This document shows positions 11,713 to 22,857 of a stretch of DNA of 64,000 bases, one piece after another. How positions within the stretch are numbered: position 1 is the stretch's first letter; every line of letters begins with the position of its first letter. The notes beneath the pieces were generated by a model. The model made no database searches, was not told the origin of the DNA, and saw only the letters and a program-made list of their open reading frames with translations. The position numbers were made by a program, and so were the translations under genes. Source of the DNA: Pseudorasbora parva (taxonomy: Eukaryota > Chordata > Actinopteri > Cypriniformes > Gobionidae); contig NC_090184.1 in NCBI RefSeq assembly GCF_024679245.1, forward strand, positions 14,470,144-14,534,143. The letters are read 5' to 3'.

Positions 11713-13265
11713 ATGCCTCTTTTAGTTCAAGAATCTACTTGCTGCACAAACTGCCACAGACTTTCACAACGGATTGCAGTTCTTGAAACAAAGTTATTTG
11801 CGCAACTACCAAACCGGACGAATCACACAGCAGAGCTTCATCACGAACGTCCTCTGCACACAGCTGGTGAGTCCCGTAAATTTAGTGCTACTCAACAGAT
11901 AGAGAAACAAGTAACTGATCAACACATTAATCGATGGCACAAACAGGGGGCAAGACCCAAACACACTCGAGACGTCAGATTGTCACGAGCTTCATATATT
12001 GCTGCAGTAGCATGCTCTACCCCAGACACAAGGATTGCAAACAGTAGTTTCCGACCACCATCGATACATCTTGAAAACAGATTTGAAGTATTAATGAATG
12101 AGGGTGATGAATCCCCAAACGTGATGAATGTGATCGAACACGGATTGCATCAGCCCACAGCTAACACTAATGCTAACAGGCGCTCAAGGTCGAGCAGACA
12201 GCGGCCCTCAGCTCAGAGCACAGCCGAGCCAAGGACTCTGATAGTGGGTGACTCTACAGTCAGAAACATCAGCAGCAGAGATACAACTACATGCTGCCTT
12301 CCACAAGCAACCATTTCTGATGTAAACAGGGAAATTCAGAACATCCTGATAAAACACAAGACAGCAAATCGACTTATCATTCATGTAGGAAAGAACGATA
12401 TTCAGAGAGAGAGCAGTCAGAACTCATTAAAAGGGATTTCAATGAACTTTTTGAAACACTTAGCAAACTGAAAGTTCAGCCGTTCATCAGTGGACCACTG
12501 CCAGCAAGAGGAACAAATAGATTCTCACGGTTGCTTGGGCTTAATACATGGCTGCAAAAAACCTGCATGATGAAGGGAGTGAATTTCATCGACAACTTTA
12601 ATCTCTTCTGGAGCCAGAGACAATTGTTTACATCAAATGGCCACCACCCAAACAAACTTGGTGCAAGAGTGTTAAAGGACAATATTTATTTTTCCCTTCA
12701 TCATCCTTCAGCTGTGTGTTCTAACCAACTCAACCGGATACAGAGTATGGACGACCACAGGACTTCTTTTCAGCAGCTGAATGGACATGTGGCTGACACA
12801 TCCCACAAGGACAATGATAAGACCACGCCCCCACAACAACAATTGCTCACGGACACACTCCCAGCTGAGCCCTGCCCACAGAGCTCACCACAGACTGACT
12901 GTGAAGGATTAGATCTGCTCCAAGATTCAGCACCCAAGGATGATTTTCTGGAAAATGGACAGGGAAGCCAGGACAACATATTTCAGCTTCCGATAACACC
13001 AGAGAAACAGCCCCTCTCACCGGACATGTCATTCCTCTCTCCAGCATCCCCGCATCTGAGCTTCTCAGAGAAAATGGAGGACTTGGTTCATGCTGGAATC
13101 AGACTATCACACTCGATCGCTATGAGCCCCCAAATATCGACCAAAATCTCGTGGAGCCCCACAAACACCAAAGCCTGTGGGCCCAACTCGTCCTCGCCCT
13201 CCTCCTGTGAGATTTCTTCGGTCACAACGTCAGGGCCCACACCCGCCTCCATCTGTTGTAGGTGA
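11713..13265 (+). pseudogene. L2 LINE ORF1, esterase-like, frameshifted
   Basis: From the first ATG (11713) the product has a CCTNCHRLSQRIAVLE segment, a Cys-rich start plus short coiled coil typical of L2 ORF1. It then has an SGNH/GDSL-hydrolase-like domain: VGDSTVRNI (Ser block), IHVGKNDI (usually GTND) and, after the frameshift, SNGHHPNKLG (His block, normally DG-HPN). CR1/L2 ORF1 proteins with such esterase domains are known from zebrafish. The frame breaks at about 12405-12415, where AGAGAGAG appears to carry an extra AG. Restarting two bases on, the reading continues to a stop at 13263. The Asp before the His block is also replaced. Confidence 0.85.
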
Positions 13266-13302
13266 ACCAAAAACAACTGATTCCAGCTCTCAGTGATGTG
13301 TT

Positions 13303-16300
13303 TTGGGTCCCCGCTATGATAACAGTAACTTTATCAAATGTTTACAAAACAAGGGGGAACCCAGTGTGCCTGCCTCTTTCTCTATCTCTGTTCTGTTACG
13401 TGAAAGAAAGTCTAAGGCCATGTCAGGCCGTTTAACAAACCAATATAATCTGCTGCCTGTTACCTGCCAAAATAGGATTAATGTGGAGAAAAAAATTATT
13501 ACTGTTAAGTTAGCGCTTTTAAACATCCGTTCACTTAAGAACAAATCATTTCTAGTCAATGACTTAATAACCACTAACAACCTAGACTTTCTGCTTCTAA
13601 ATGAAACGTGGCTAGAAGAAAACTGTAGTGCAACAGTCCTAAATGAAGCAGCCCCTCCTAACTTTACTTTTATGAGTGTTTGCAGATCTGTTAGAAGAGG
13701 TGGGGGTGTTGCTGCTCTTTTTAAAGATTTCTATCAATGTAAGCAAGTATCATTTGGTGACTATTTGTCTCTAGAATATCTGGGTATTGTGTTAAAAGGT
13801 TCTCCACGCATCCTGCTTATCATTATTTATAGGCCTCCGAAATACTCTGCAGGCTTCACTGAGGACTTTACAGAACTGTTATCAATAATTTCCTCAGAGT
13901 TTGACTGTTTTGCTATTGCTGGGGATTTTAACATTCACATAGACAATATTGAATCCAGTAAAACAAAAGAGCTAATGACTGTTCTTAACACTTTTGATTT
14001 GACACAGCATGTAAATGGACCCACACACAATCGTGGACACACTCTAGATTTACTTATCAGTAAGGGTCTAAACATTTCATCAATTGTTATTAAGGATGTG
14101 GCACTGTCTGATCATTTCTGTATTTTGTTTGATATATCAATCTCTCCTGCCATTGAAGCTAGATCTGTCTCTGTCAAAAAGAGATGCTTAAATGAGAACA
14201 CTAATGTGCTGTTTATGAAGGCTTTATCTCTAACACCAAGCATATCTGCAGACTCTGTTGATTTTCTCCTTGACTCCTTTAACTCAAAAGTTAAGAGTGT
14301 AATTGATGATATTGCTCCTCTGAAAGTCAGGAAAAAGAGTACCAAACAAAAAGCACCTTGGAGAAACTCAACAGCAGTTCAAATAATGAAAAGACAATGC
14401 AGAAAATCTGAACGCATGTGGCGGAAGACAAAACTTGTAGTCCATTATAACATCTATAAAGACACCCTTCATGCTTTCAATGTTGAACTAGGCAAAGCTA
14501 GACAGACCTTCTTCTCAAATATTATAAACAGAAACATAAACAACACGCGCACTCTTTTTGCTACTGTCGAGAGACTAACAAACCCCCCGAGTCAGACTCC
14601 TAGTGAAATGCTCTCAGACAGTAAATGCAGTGAGTTTGCTTCCTACTTCTCAGAGAAAATCAATAATATCAGAAAGGCGATCAGCACATCCTCTAGTTGC
14701 TCTGGGGTCAGTCAGATCATACCAAACCCTCGGAAAATTACCATGTCAGATTTCGAAGCTATTGACTGCAAAATTTTAGAAGACACAGTACAGCATCTTA
14801 AAACATCAACCTGTGCCCTAGACACACTCCCCACTTCTTTCTTCAAAAGTGTGTTTAACTGTTTAGAAGCAGATCTCCTAGAAGTGGTAAACTCCTCACT
14901 CCTCTATGGGACTTTTCCAACCGCCCTTAAAACTGCAATAGTTAAGCCTCTTCTGAAAAAGAGAAATCTGGATAACTCCATACTGAGCAACTACAGACCA
15001 ATCTCAAATCTCCCCTTCATAGGCAAAATCATTGAAAAAGTTGTTTTCAATCAGTTGAACAAATTCTTACACTCAAATGGATACTTTGACAATTTTCAAT
15101 CTGGTTTCCGTCCACATCACAGTACAGAGACAGCGCTCATAAAGATTATAAATGATATTCGCTTAAACACTGATACAGGCAAAACATCAATTCTGGTACA
15201 ACTGGATCTCAGTGCCGCATTCGATACTGTTGACCACAACATACTTCTAGACAGGCTGGAAAACTGGGTTGGGCTTTCTGGAATGGTCCTCAAATGGTTC
15301 AGATCATACTTAGAAGGGAGAGGTTATTATGTGAGTATAGGAGACCATAAGTCTGAGTGGACGTCCATGACATGCGGAGTCCCACAAGGGTCAATTCTAG
15401 CACCTCTCCTGTTTAACCTGTATATGCTGCCACTGAGCCAAATAATGAAAAAGAACAATATTGCTTACCACAGCTATGCTGACGACACCCAGCTCTACTT
15501 AGCACTATCACCTAATGACTACAGCCCCATTGACTCCCTGTGCAAATGCATTGATGAAGTTAACAACTGGATGTGCCAAAACTATCTTCAGTTAAACAAA
15601 GACAAAACCGAAATCACTACATTTGGAAACAAAGATGAAATTCTCAAGGTGAACGCATATCTTGAGGCTAAAGGCCTGATAACAAAAAATCAAGTCAGGA
15701 ATCTTGGAGTGATTTTACAGTCCGACCTGAGTTTCAGTAGTCATGTCAAAGCAATAACTAAATCAGCATACTATCATCTGAAAAATATTGCAAGGATTAG
15801 ATGTTTTGTCTCCAGGCAAGACTTAGAGAAACTCGTTCATGCTTTCATCACCAGTAGGGTGGACTATTGTAACGGCCTTCTCACTGGCCTTCCTAAAAAG
15901 ACCATTAGACAGCTGCAGCTCATACAGAACGCTGCTGCCAGGATTGTGAGCAGAACCAGAAAATATGACCATATCACACCAGTCCTCAGGTCTTTACACT
16001 GGCTTCCAGTTACATTTAGGATCGATTTTAAAGTACTATTACTTGTTTATAAATCACTCAATGAGCTAGGACCTCAATACATCGCAGATATGCTGATTAA
16101 ATACAAACCCAACAGATCACTCAGATCAGCAGGATCAAGTCAGTTAGAAATACCAAGAGTTCACTCAAAGCAAGGAGAGTCTGCTTTTAGCTATTATGCC
16201 AGCCGTAGTTGGAACCAGCTTCCTGAACAGATCAGATGTGCTCCAACAGTAGCCACATTCAAATCCAGACTCAAAACACATCTGTTCAGCTGTGCGTTTA

Positions 16301-16308
16301 CTGAATGA
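13303..16308 (+). CDS. L2 LINE ORF2: endonuclease and reverse transcriptase, intact
   Basis: 1001 codons without a stop. Residues ~70-275 form an apurinic-type endonuclease: N74 in LLNIRS, E101 in LNETWL, D208 and N210 in AGDFNIH, and the SDH motif at 269-271. Residues ~555-800 form the reverse transcriptase: LSNYRPISNL near 559, QLDLSAAFDTVDH, GVPQGSILAP, and YADD at 725-728 as catalytic centre. The C-terminal part has the L2/CR1 signature HWLPV and ends in KTHLFSCAF. The frame opens just after a stop at 13294. The listed start is a TTG and the first in-frame ATG is at 13420, still ahead of the endonuclease domain, so the true start is uncertain. The element encodes its own machinery except for the broken ORF1. 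Confidence 0.93.
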   Translation: MGPRYDNSNFIKCLQNKGEPSVPASFSISVLLRERKSKAMSGRLTNQYNLLPVTCQNRINVEKKIITVKLALLNIRSLKNKSFLVNDLITTNNLDFLLLNETWLEENCSATVLNEAAPPNFTFMSVCRSVRRGGGVAALFKDFYQCKQVSFGDYLSLEYLGIVLKGSPRILLIIIYRPPKYSAGFTEDFTELLSIISSEFDCFAIAGDFNIHIDNIESSKTKELMTVLNTFDLTQHVNGPTHNRGHTLDLLISKGLNISSIVIKDVALSDHFCILFDISISPAIEARSVSVKKRCLNENTNVLFMKALSLTPSISADSVDFLLDSFNSKVKSVIDDIAPLKVRKKSTKQKAPWRNSTAVQIMKRQCRKSERMWRKTKLVVHYNIYKDTLHAFNVELGKARQTFFSNIINRNINNTRTLFATVERLTNPPSQTPSEMLSDSKCSEFASYFSEKINNIRKAISTSSSCSGVSQIIPNPRKITMSDFEAIDCKILEDTVQHLKTSTCALDTLPTSFFKSVFNCLEADLLEVVNSSLLYGTFPTALKTAIVKPLLKKRNLDNSILSNYRPISNLPFIGKIIEKVVFNQLNKFLHSNGYFDNFQSGFRPHHSTETALIKIINDIRLNTDTGKTSILVQLDLSAAFDTVDHNILLDRLENWVGLSGMVLKWFRSYLEGRGYYVSIGDHKSEWTSMTCGVPQGSILAPLLFNLYMLPLSQIMKKNNIAYHSYADDTQLYLALSPNDYSPIDSLCKCIDEVNNWMCQNYLQLNKDKTEITTFGNKDEILKVNAYLEAKGLITKNQVRNLGVILQSDLSFSSHVKAITKSAYYHLKNIARIRCFVSRQDLEKLVHAFITSRVDYCNGLLTGLPKKTIRQLQLIQNAAARIVSRTRKYDHITPVLRSLHWLPVTFRIDFKVLLLVYKSLNELGPQYIADMLIKYKPNRSLRSAGSSQLEIPRVHSKQGESAFSYYASRSWNQLPEQIRCAPTVATFKSRLKTHLFSCAFTE

Positions 16309-16925
16309 GCTCTGAGCACTGTATGTCCGACTGATTGCACCCTATCTTATCTCTTTATTCTTTTTATAATTATTTTAGTTTACCTTTGTTCTTATCTCTG
16401 GCTATTGTTTATTTTATATGTTCTTTTGAGTTGAATATGACGAGTGAAAACTGGGTTTGATGGAAATAGTAAGTTTGACAATAAGGTTTGAGTATGTGTA
16501 AATCTGTGGAGGGTATGATGAGTGAGTAAGGGTTTTAACAAGAAGGTTCCTGAGTAAAAATCAGGGAATAGTGATTAAAATGGATGTTATGAACGTGTTT
16601 GAGAAAGAAATGAATGAGAGGTGTTCTAATTAAGATGGTACATGTATGTAGGCTGTAAACTGAAGAATGTTTATTTTTATATCAGATCATTATTGTGGAT
16701 CTGACCATTTTATTTTATTTTATCTTTTTTTTAATTTTTTTTTATTATTATTATTATTTTAATTACTATATCTTTACGACTGTTTTAACTATGCTTGTTT
16801 TTAATTCTTTATTCGTCCATATGGTATTCTTTTTTTTCTCATGCATTTGTTACCACTATTTTAATTAATTTCTATGTAAAGCACTTTGAATTGCCATTGG
16901 GTATGAAATGTGCTATACAAATAAA

Positions 16926-16965
16926 CTTGCCTTGCCTTGCCTTGCCTTGCCTTGCCTTGCCTTGC
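16926..16965 (+). repeat. CTTGC pentanucleotide tail of the L2 LINE
   Basis: Eight tandem CTTGC units directly after the AATAAA-containing 3' end of the LINE. A simple-repeat 3' tail is normal for L2/CR1 elements and marks the integration junction. Confidence 0.9.
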
Positions 16966-18436
16966 CATTCTTGTTAAAGCGTATTTGTGAGGCCAGGCAC
17001 TGATGTTTGATGAGAAGTTCTGGCTTGCAGCTCTCCTATAATTCATCCCAAAGGTGTTCTCTCGGTTTGAGATCAGGACTCTGTGCAGGACAGTCAAGTA
17101 CCTCCACACCAAACTTGCTCATTCATGTCTTTATGGACCTTGCTTTGTGCACTGGTGCACAGTCATGTTGGAACAGAAAGGGGCCATCCCCAAACTGTTC
17201 CCACAACGTTGGGAGAATGAAATTGTCCAAAATATCTTGGTAGGCTGAAGCATTAGGAGTTCCTTTCACTGGAACTAAGGGACCAACCCCAACCCCTCAA
17301 TCAATCAATCAATCAATCAACTTTATTTATATAGCGCTTTTACAATCACAATTGTGTCAAAGCAGCTTCACAGTGTCAAACAGGATAATAGTGCATCAAA
17401 ATTAGATTTGGCTGTACAGTCGCCCCGGAGAAAACAGTGATGTTATCAGCTTATTTTAATTTATCATATAGCGACAATGTTGGCATATCAGTATTATAGT
17501 TTATAGAATTAAATAAAACCTAATTCATAAATTGTATTTGTATAATTAGTTGAATAACTTTAATCATAATTTTAATGTCCCCAACTGAGCAAGCCAAGCC
17601 AAAGGCGACAGTGGCAAGGAACCAAAACTCCATCAGGGCATGATGGAGAAAAATAAACCTTGGGAGAAACCAGACTCAGTCGGGGTGCCAGTTCTCCTCT
17701 TGCCTATTAACACACCGTGTAAGATTATTATTCTGGCAACCTTACAGGTCAGAGATCATATTAGATTGGAATATTCAAAATTTCAGGGTATGACGTAAGA
17801 GACAGATTTATTTCGGATGGGGCATCGACTACACAAGAGTATAAACAAATAAAAGATCGGAATTATTGCGCCGGAGACGGGTTTTGAGCATGTTGTGCCA
17901 GTCAGGCAAATTCGGAGGAGACACCATTTAACACGGTTCAGCAGACACTCCAGGATGAACCCCTGCAAAACAACCACGCACCATAACCCCCCTCCACCAA
18001 ACTTTACACTTGGCACAATGCAGTCAGGCAAGTACCATTCTCCAGGCAACTGCCAAACCCAGACTTGTTTGATTGCCAGACAGAGAAGCATGAGTCATCA
18101 CTCCAGAGAACACATATACTCGGCTATAAAGTCCAGTGTCAGCAAACTTTACACCACTGCATCTGACGTTTTGCATTGTACTTGGTGATATAAGACTGGA
18201 TGCAGCTGCTCGGCCATTGAAACCCATTCCATTAAGCTCTGTATGCACTGTTCTTGAGGTAATCTGAAGACCACACAAAGTTTGGAGGTTTGTAGCTATT
18301 AACTCTCTAGAAAGTTGGTAACTTATGCACACTGTGTGCCTTAGCATGAGCTGACCACACTTTGTGATTTTACATGTCCTACCACTTTGTGCCTAAATTG
18401 CTGTTGTTCCCAGTTGCTTCCACTTTGTTATAATGT
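16966..18436 (-). mobile_element. Right part of the split Tc1-like element (interrupted)
   Basis: It continues the family of 11231-11430 after the L2 insertion. On the + strand one reads CATCCCAAAGGTGTTCTCTC, GGACTCTGTGCAGGACAGTC, and later CCTACCACTTTGTGCC and CCACTTTGTTATAAT. These are the complement of a Tc1 transposase gene; the parallel copy at 51258-52490 matches throughout. It is interrupted at 17298-17957 by the SINE-like element. The final inverted repeat is missing. Confidence 0.8.
17298..17957 (-). mobile_element. SINE-like retroelement, copy 1 (660 bp)
   Basis: Read on the minus strand it starts CATCCTGGAGTGTCTGC and ends AAGCGCTATATAAATAAAG plus TTGA repeats. The 7-bp sequence AACCCCT flanks both sides (17291-17297 and 17958-17964). 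The uninterrupted host sequence is known from the related Tc1 at 51258-52490, which has a single AACCCCT, so this is a true target duplication. It has no open frame. The 3' tail resembles L2/CR1 LINE tails. Copy 2 at 39310-39958 begins at the same 5' position. Confidence 0.85.
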
Positions 18437-19533
18437 TATAATAGCTGCTATGTTACAATCAGAATGGACAATACAATTAAATATCAAACCTTATTCACTC
18501 ACTAAATGAGCATGAAGTATAGCAAAGAGTATAAAAAACTTTAGAATTTAAAGCAGGGTTATATTGGTAACTTAAAATAAAACCACATTTGACATTTGGA
18601 TGTAAGAGACAATATTCGACTATCAGCCTTTAGCTATCCTATGATTCAGTGTTGAAACTCTGGCCTAATTTACTGTATTATGTCAAAGGTTCATCCTAAA
18701 AAGCTCTGACTCACAGACAACATGTTATTATGCACATCATTAATGTCCCTAATGTCCCTTCACATGAGCATTTTACAGAAGCAACTAAAATTATTTTTGT
18801 ATAACGAGTTTCTAAAATTTTACATTGAGCACTTTAGGCTCGGGAAGTTGTGTGGAAACCCCTAGAACCAAGTATTTTGCCTTTAAATAAAGTTTTGATC
18901 AAAATTGAAGTGTTAAGAGTTGTTTTTCTTGGATCCATGCAGCTGGAGATTTCATCCCACTCAGAGAGGCAGTTTAACACCTGTAGGGTTTGATAGGCAT
19001 GTGTCATTGTTTTCACCCAGTTTGTCCTTCAGTCTTTAATAGCTGTCCTCTGCTTCATAGACCATCTCAATCAAAACTCTCTCTCCAAGAAGATTGCTTC
19101 TTCACAAATCAATATCCAACAATTTACCTCCTGGTTTTAGTTTCAAAGCCAGTAAAGAACTAGTTGTGTGTAGGTGTGTATCTTAATTATTTCAAGTTAT
19201 TTCTAAATGCAAAGGTTATGACAGGACAAATCTGCTTCACAATCAAGCCAGCTGATCACCTTCAACATGCTGCTCTAATTACACTCTAACTTTCAGAATG
19301 ATAGTTGAGAAACTATTGGAGACTGATATTTTATAAATCTGACACAGAGAGGAAAATTATGGGCACATTGGGGGACAAGCTGAGAACAGGCATGATTCCA
19401 TTTAGGTCCAGGTACTTGGTGTACTAGAAAATCAGTTACATTTTGACCTTTTTTAACAGAGGACAGACACTTGATGCTGTCGAAATCCAGATCACACGGC
19501 CAAATTAATTCTAAATCCTTATTTCTGTCACAT
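18437..19533. other. No gene recognised
   Basis: AT-rich sequence without terminal repeats, tandem arrays or coding signal. It may be host intergenic DNA or an old, unrecognisable repeat. Confidence 0.4.
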
Positions 19534-20161
19534 TAGCTGTGTCTCATTTCGTTAAATTTCGAAGGCTGCATCCTCCGGAGGACACGTTCTGTGTAGGGTG
19601 AAGTATACGGAGTGTCTTTAATCAGAATTAAACGAGACGTCCTTTGTAGGACACACAGGCAGGAAGTATCACGTTGCTATGCCAACACATTCAGCCTCGT
19701 TGCGCTCTCACGCCAGTTTATATGAATTAAAATTATTTATAACTTGAAAATTACTATGAAATGTTTCTTGTCTTGACAGCAATGTAATGTTCTAAACGTT
19801 TAAAAGCACTAAAGCGTTGTAATCCTGTTAACCACAACTATCTGTTTGAGGTAATAGAGCTTAAAAATAAAAACAAGCTTGAACTTACATTTTAAACACC
19901 ACACCTACGCTCGCATGTATATCTGGCAGTGGTGCAGTTTTTTCATATAATATAAAAAATATATATGACGGTTGTTAACGGCGACGCAAAGAATTATGGG
20001 TTCTCTCCAGCCGTGAAGGCTACACCTCATGCACACTCCGAAATCTTGTGCCACATTTGGAGTGTCCTTCTCATTTTTTTGAAATGAGACGGCCTTATGA
20101 CATATGCACCCTTCGAATGCGACCTCCGGAGGACGCAGCCTTCTGAAATGAGACGCAGCTA
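19534..20161. mobile_element. MITE with TAGCTGYGTCTCATTTC ends
   Basis: The left end TAGCTGTGTCTCATTTC and the right end GAAATGAGACGCAGCTA are inverted copies. A second inverted block, GAAGGCTGC-TCCTCCGGAGG, lies just inside each. The total length is 628 bp and no coding capacity is visible. No obvious target duplication. Confidence 0.8.
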
Positions 20162-20164
20162 CCG

Positions 20165-20669
20165 TGTTCTGTCCTGTCGTCATGCTGTTGTTTGATTAGG
20201 TTATCATCCCCACCTGTGTCTAACTAGTTCCCTCATCTACCTTGTGTATTTATACTCCCCATTCTGTTCTGTCCTTCGTCGGTTATTGTTTGTACTTATG
20301 GTTAATGTTTGAAGTAAAGTCTGTGTTGAACCCTCATCTCCTGTGTTGCACTTTTCCTACTCCTACTTTTCTTCAACCAAACCGTGACAGAATAAGCGAC
20401 CCTCCAAGTGAGTAAGATGATGGACTCACCCCTGCTGAAACTCCTTCTCTGCCCAGAGAGGCGGTCGTATCTGGACTACCTGACCTGGATGATCCAGAGC
20501 GATGATCTCTCAACTTCAGCCAGCGATCCCGAAGTGCCCACGGAGGTTAGTCGGGAGCGGGAGGACAAGAAGGCCCCGGAGGGGACGCAGGCAAGTCAGT
20601 CCAACACAGAGCCAGGAGCGGATGTGGACCTGGTCTATCTGTGGTCCATGGATCCTTCATCCCCACCCC

Positions 20670-20701
<32 letters not shown>

Positions 20702-21050
20702 CTTCTTCGCCAGTCCTGTCTGGTTATCTTCTGCCTGTATCCTCGTCTTTCCTCATCCCGTCTCCATCGCTGGCTGTGGCCAGCCCCCTGGATTCATCGG
20801 CACCACTGGTGTCATCCGCGCCTCTGGCTTTCCTGCCACCAGCCCAGTTAGCGGTTGACGCCCCGGCTACACCTCAGGCCTCCAGGGCCATCTCTCCATC
20901 TCGACCAGTCAGCTCGTCACCATCGCCTCGGCTCAACAATCCTTCATTGCCTCCGTGGCCCGTCTGCCCAGAAAGTCCACTGGGCCAATAGCGTCTCAAT
21001 AGCGGGACACAAACCGGAGAGACCAGGCTTGGAAGGAGACGGTTGGTGAA
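20165..21050 (+). mobile_element. Possible LTR-retroelement relic with short leader ORF
   Basis: A TG...CA-bounded segment (20165-20389, ending ACCGTGACA) looks like a short LTR with a TATTTATACTC promoter-like box. It is followed by a frame starting ATGATGGACTC at 20417 and running to 20851 (PERRSYLDYLTWM near the start). The later part has a CAT/ATC microsatellite giving a His run (residues ~88-97) and Ser/Pro-rich text in other frames. No reverse transcriptase, protease or second LTR is visible. The assignment as a gag-like leader is an inference. Confidence 0.35.
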
Positions 21051-21351
21051 TCTGGTATGTATCGTGGTTGTTTGTATTCTAGCAGTGTACTGTTTTATCA
21101 ATGAATGACGGGCAGCATAGTATATCGTATTAGGTTCAAATTGCCGCTACCCCCCAGTCAAATAAGGAGTCAAATATTAAAGTGATGTTTTCAGACATAC
21201 TTTGCAGAAAATAGAAATCTATACCAGAACATTTTTTATTTGGCATATTTTAATTCAGTTATTATTTAATATTTATTAAATGAACAAGTTTAAACACGTG
21301 AGGAAAACTTGTTGTATTTAAAGGAATTGTTTACTTTACTTACATCTTTGC

Positions 21352-22275
21352 ATGTCAGAGGATACATGTAGGAACCGTTGGAAGTCACTGAGGGACAGAT
21401 TTAGGAAGAAGAAGAAGAAGAAGAAGAAGAAGAAGAAGAAGAAGAAGAAGAAGAAGAAGAAGAAGAAGAAGAAAAAGGAAAGGGAAATGACAAGTAGTGG
21501 GGCAGGGTCGTCTGGGACCCAACCCTGGTGTTTTATGGCGGAGTTGGGATTTCTCACACTATTCCTCACCGACTGTGAGACTTCCAGCAACATCCCCAGA
21601 CAAACTCTGCCCCCTTTAGCTAACACTTCTATTCATCAGTCCATCGATCCAGAGCCAGAGGAAGACAGCCAGGTAAGAGAAGACAGCCAGGCCATCACGC
21701 AGTAAGCCCCTTCAAGCAGAGGAGATCTGAGGCAGTGACACAGGCTGGCAGAACCTAACAAAGCTCTCAAATACATTATTATTTCAGTACTATTAAGCAG
21801 GGTTAAGTCATTTAGAAAATCAATGTCAATCTGTGTAGAGCTGAACCATATGCTGCAAAGTTTAGGCCACACATGTTGCACATGTTATATAATAATAAAT
21901 TATTCCAAAGAATGATTTGTCATTAAAAAATCGTGCCATGTTCAACGATTATCAATTTTTGCTTTAACTATGCAGGCAGACAGACAGAGCAGGAGGAAAC
22001 TGGTGAGGTTACTGAAAAGGGCAGGAAGAGAAAGAGGAAAGAAATGTCTTCTTTTGAGAGGGGACTGTTGACAGCAATTGAGCCCCTGACCCAGATGACC
22101 ACACTGCCACGTCCACCTCCGCCGCCTCCTCCAACACCAGAGGAAGACAACGTTTTCTTTCAGAGCCTCGTCGTCTTTTCACAGGCTTTCTGTGTTAAGG
22201 AGGGCAAAGCTTCGTTTTGATATTCATCGATTGGTTTTCCAGGCTGAAGAGGAGGCTGCTGAGGGTCTCCCTTGA
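21352..22275 (+). pseudogene. Harbinger MADF/Myb-like accessory protein
   Basis: CRNRWKSLRDRF followed by GTQPWCFMAELGFL is the MADF-type block of Harbinger-associated Myb-like proteins, which bind the transposase and the element ends. Between these blocks the original codons are replaced by a GAA microsatellite encoding about 20 consecutive lysines. A GTAAG donor candidate near 21673 and an acceptor CTATGCAG at about 21975 would join this exon to RKRKEMSSFERGLL and a PPPPPP tract. The last part, RRAKLRFDIHRLVFQAEEE ending at TGA 22273-22275, lies in another frame after a shift near 22190. The first residues of the domain were not found. Confidence 0.75.
21405..21473 (+). repeat. GAA trinucleotide microsatellite
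   Basis: About 23 GAA units lying inside the accessory-protein exon, where they create a poly-lysine run. Confidence 0.95.
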
Positions 22276-22507
22276 CTTTTTTTCTTCTCTTTTCTTTTTT
22301 TCCCTACATACATTTTACACATACAACTGCACATACATATCTGTATTACATACACAGCGCTTTAAAATAAACATATTAAAAAGATGGTATGGCTGTATTG
22401 TTTTCTCATGTTCATATAGAATAACAATTTTATTTATACAGTAAGTATAAATAACAGTATTTTATATTTGTGGTATCAAACAGTGCTATATCGACACAAT
22501 ACAAAAC

Positions 22508-22560
22508 TTAAAGGGATAGTTCCCTCAAAAATAAATTCAGTCATCATTTACTCACCCTCA
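22508..22560 (+). repeat. End fragment of a TTAA-type MITE
   Basis: It starts TTAAAGGGATAGTT and continues ATTTACTCACCCTCAAGTTG, the left end of the MITE family seen complete at 55360-55679. The rest is missing. It lies between the two Harbinger genes. Confidence 0.6.
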
Positions 22561-22857
22561 AGTTGTGATGTTCTGCTCATATCAGCACTAGAAGCCACAT
22601 CTGTTGTTACCTTGAAAGAAGGCCTTTGTATTCTCTCCAGTGAAAATCTGTTCAAATCATGAATTTATTAGTTGAAAACAGGGCTGAAAGGGCAGACAAT
22701 GTATATTATGACATGGCAATGAAATATAAAACAAACATGTTCATTTAATGTAAAATGATTTTTTTTTATGACATTGCAATGTGCACTTTTAAGAAAAATA
22801 TAGGTAGCTCTTAAAAGAGCTTTTTGGTTTTGTGGCTCTTATCCTTTGGTGTACTCT

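Larger units (their letters stand above)
11432..16965 (+). mobile_element. Near full-length L2-clade LINE
   Basis: A 5.5-kb non-LTR retrotransposon inserted into a Tc1-like element. Order: four copies of a TCCTGCT-type repeat at the 5' junction, a short leader, a frameshifted ORF1 (11713-13265), an intact ORF2 with endonuclease and reverse transcriptase (13303-16308), an AT-rich 3' UTR, and a GTGCTATACAAATAAA tail followed by eight CTTGC units. The host sequence continues across it (CATTC on both sides: 11427-11431 and 16966-16970), so CATTC plus a little more is probably the target duplication. CR1/L2 LINEs move by target-primed reverse transcription; the simple-repeat 3' tail fits this. Confidence 0.92.

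Noticed and set aside
12770..13276. Minus-strand ORFs opposite the L2 ORF1 and leader
   Set aside because: They are shadows of the real LINE frame and show no family motif.
20502..20991. Overlapping Ser/Pro/His-rich ORFs in two further frames
   Set aside because: They overlap the frame from 20417 and result from low-complexity CAT and TCC runs; not separate genes.
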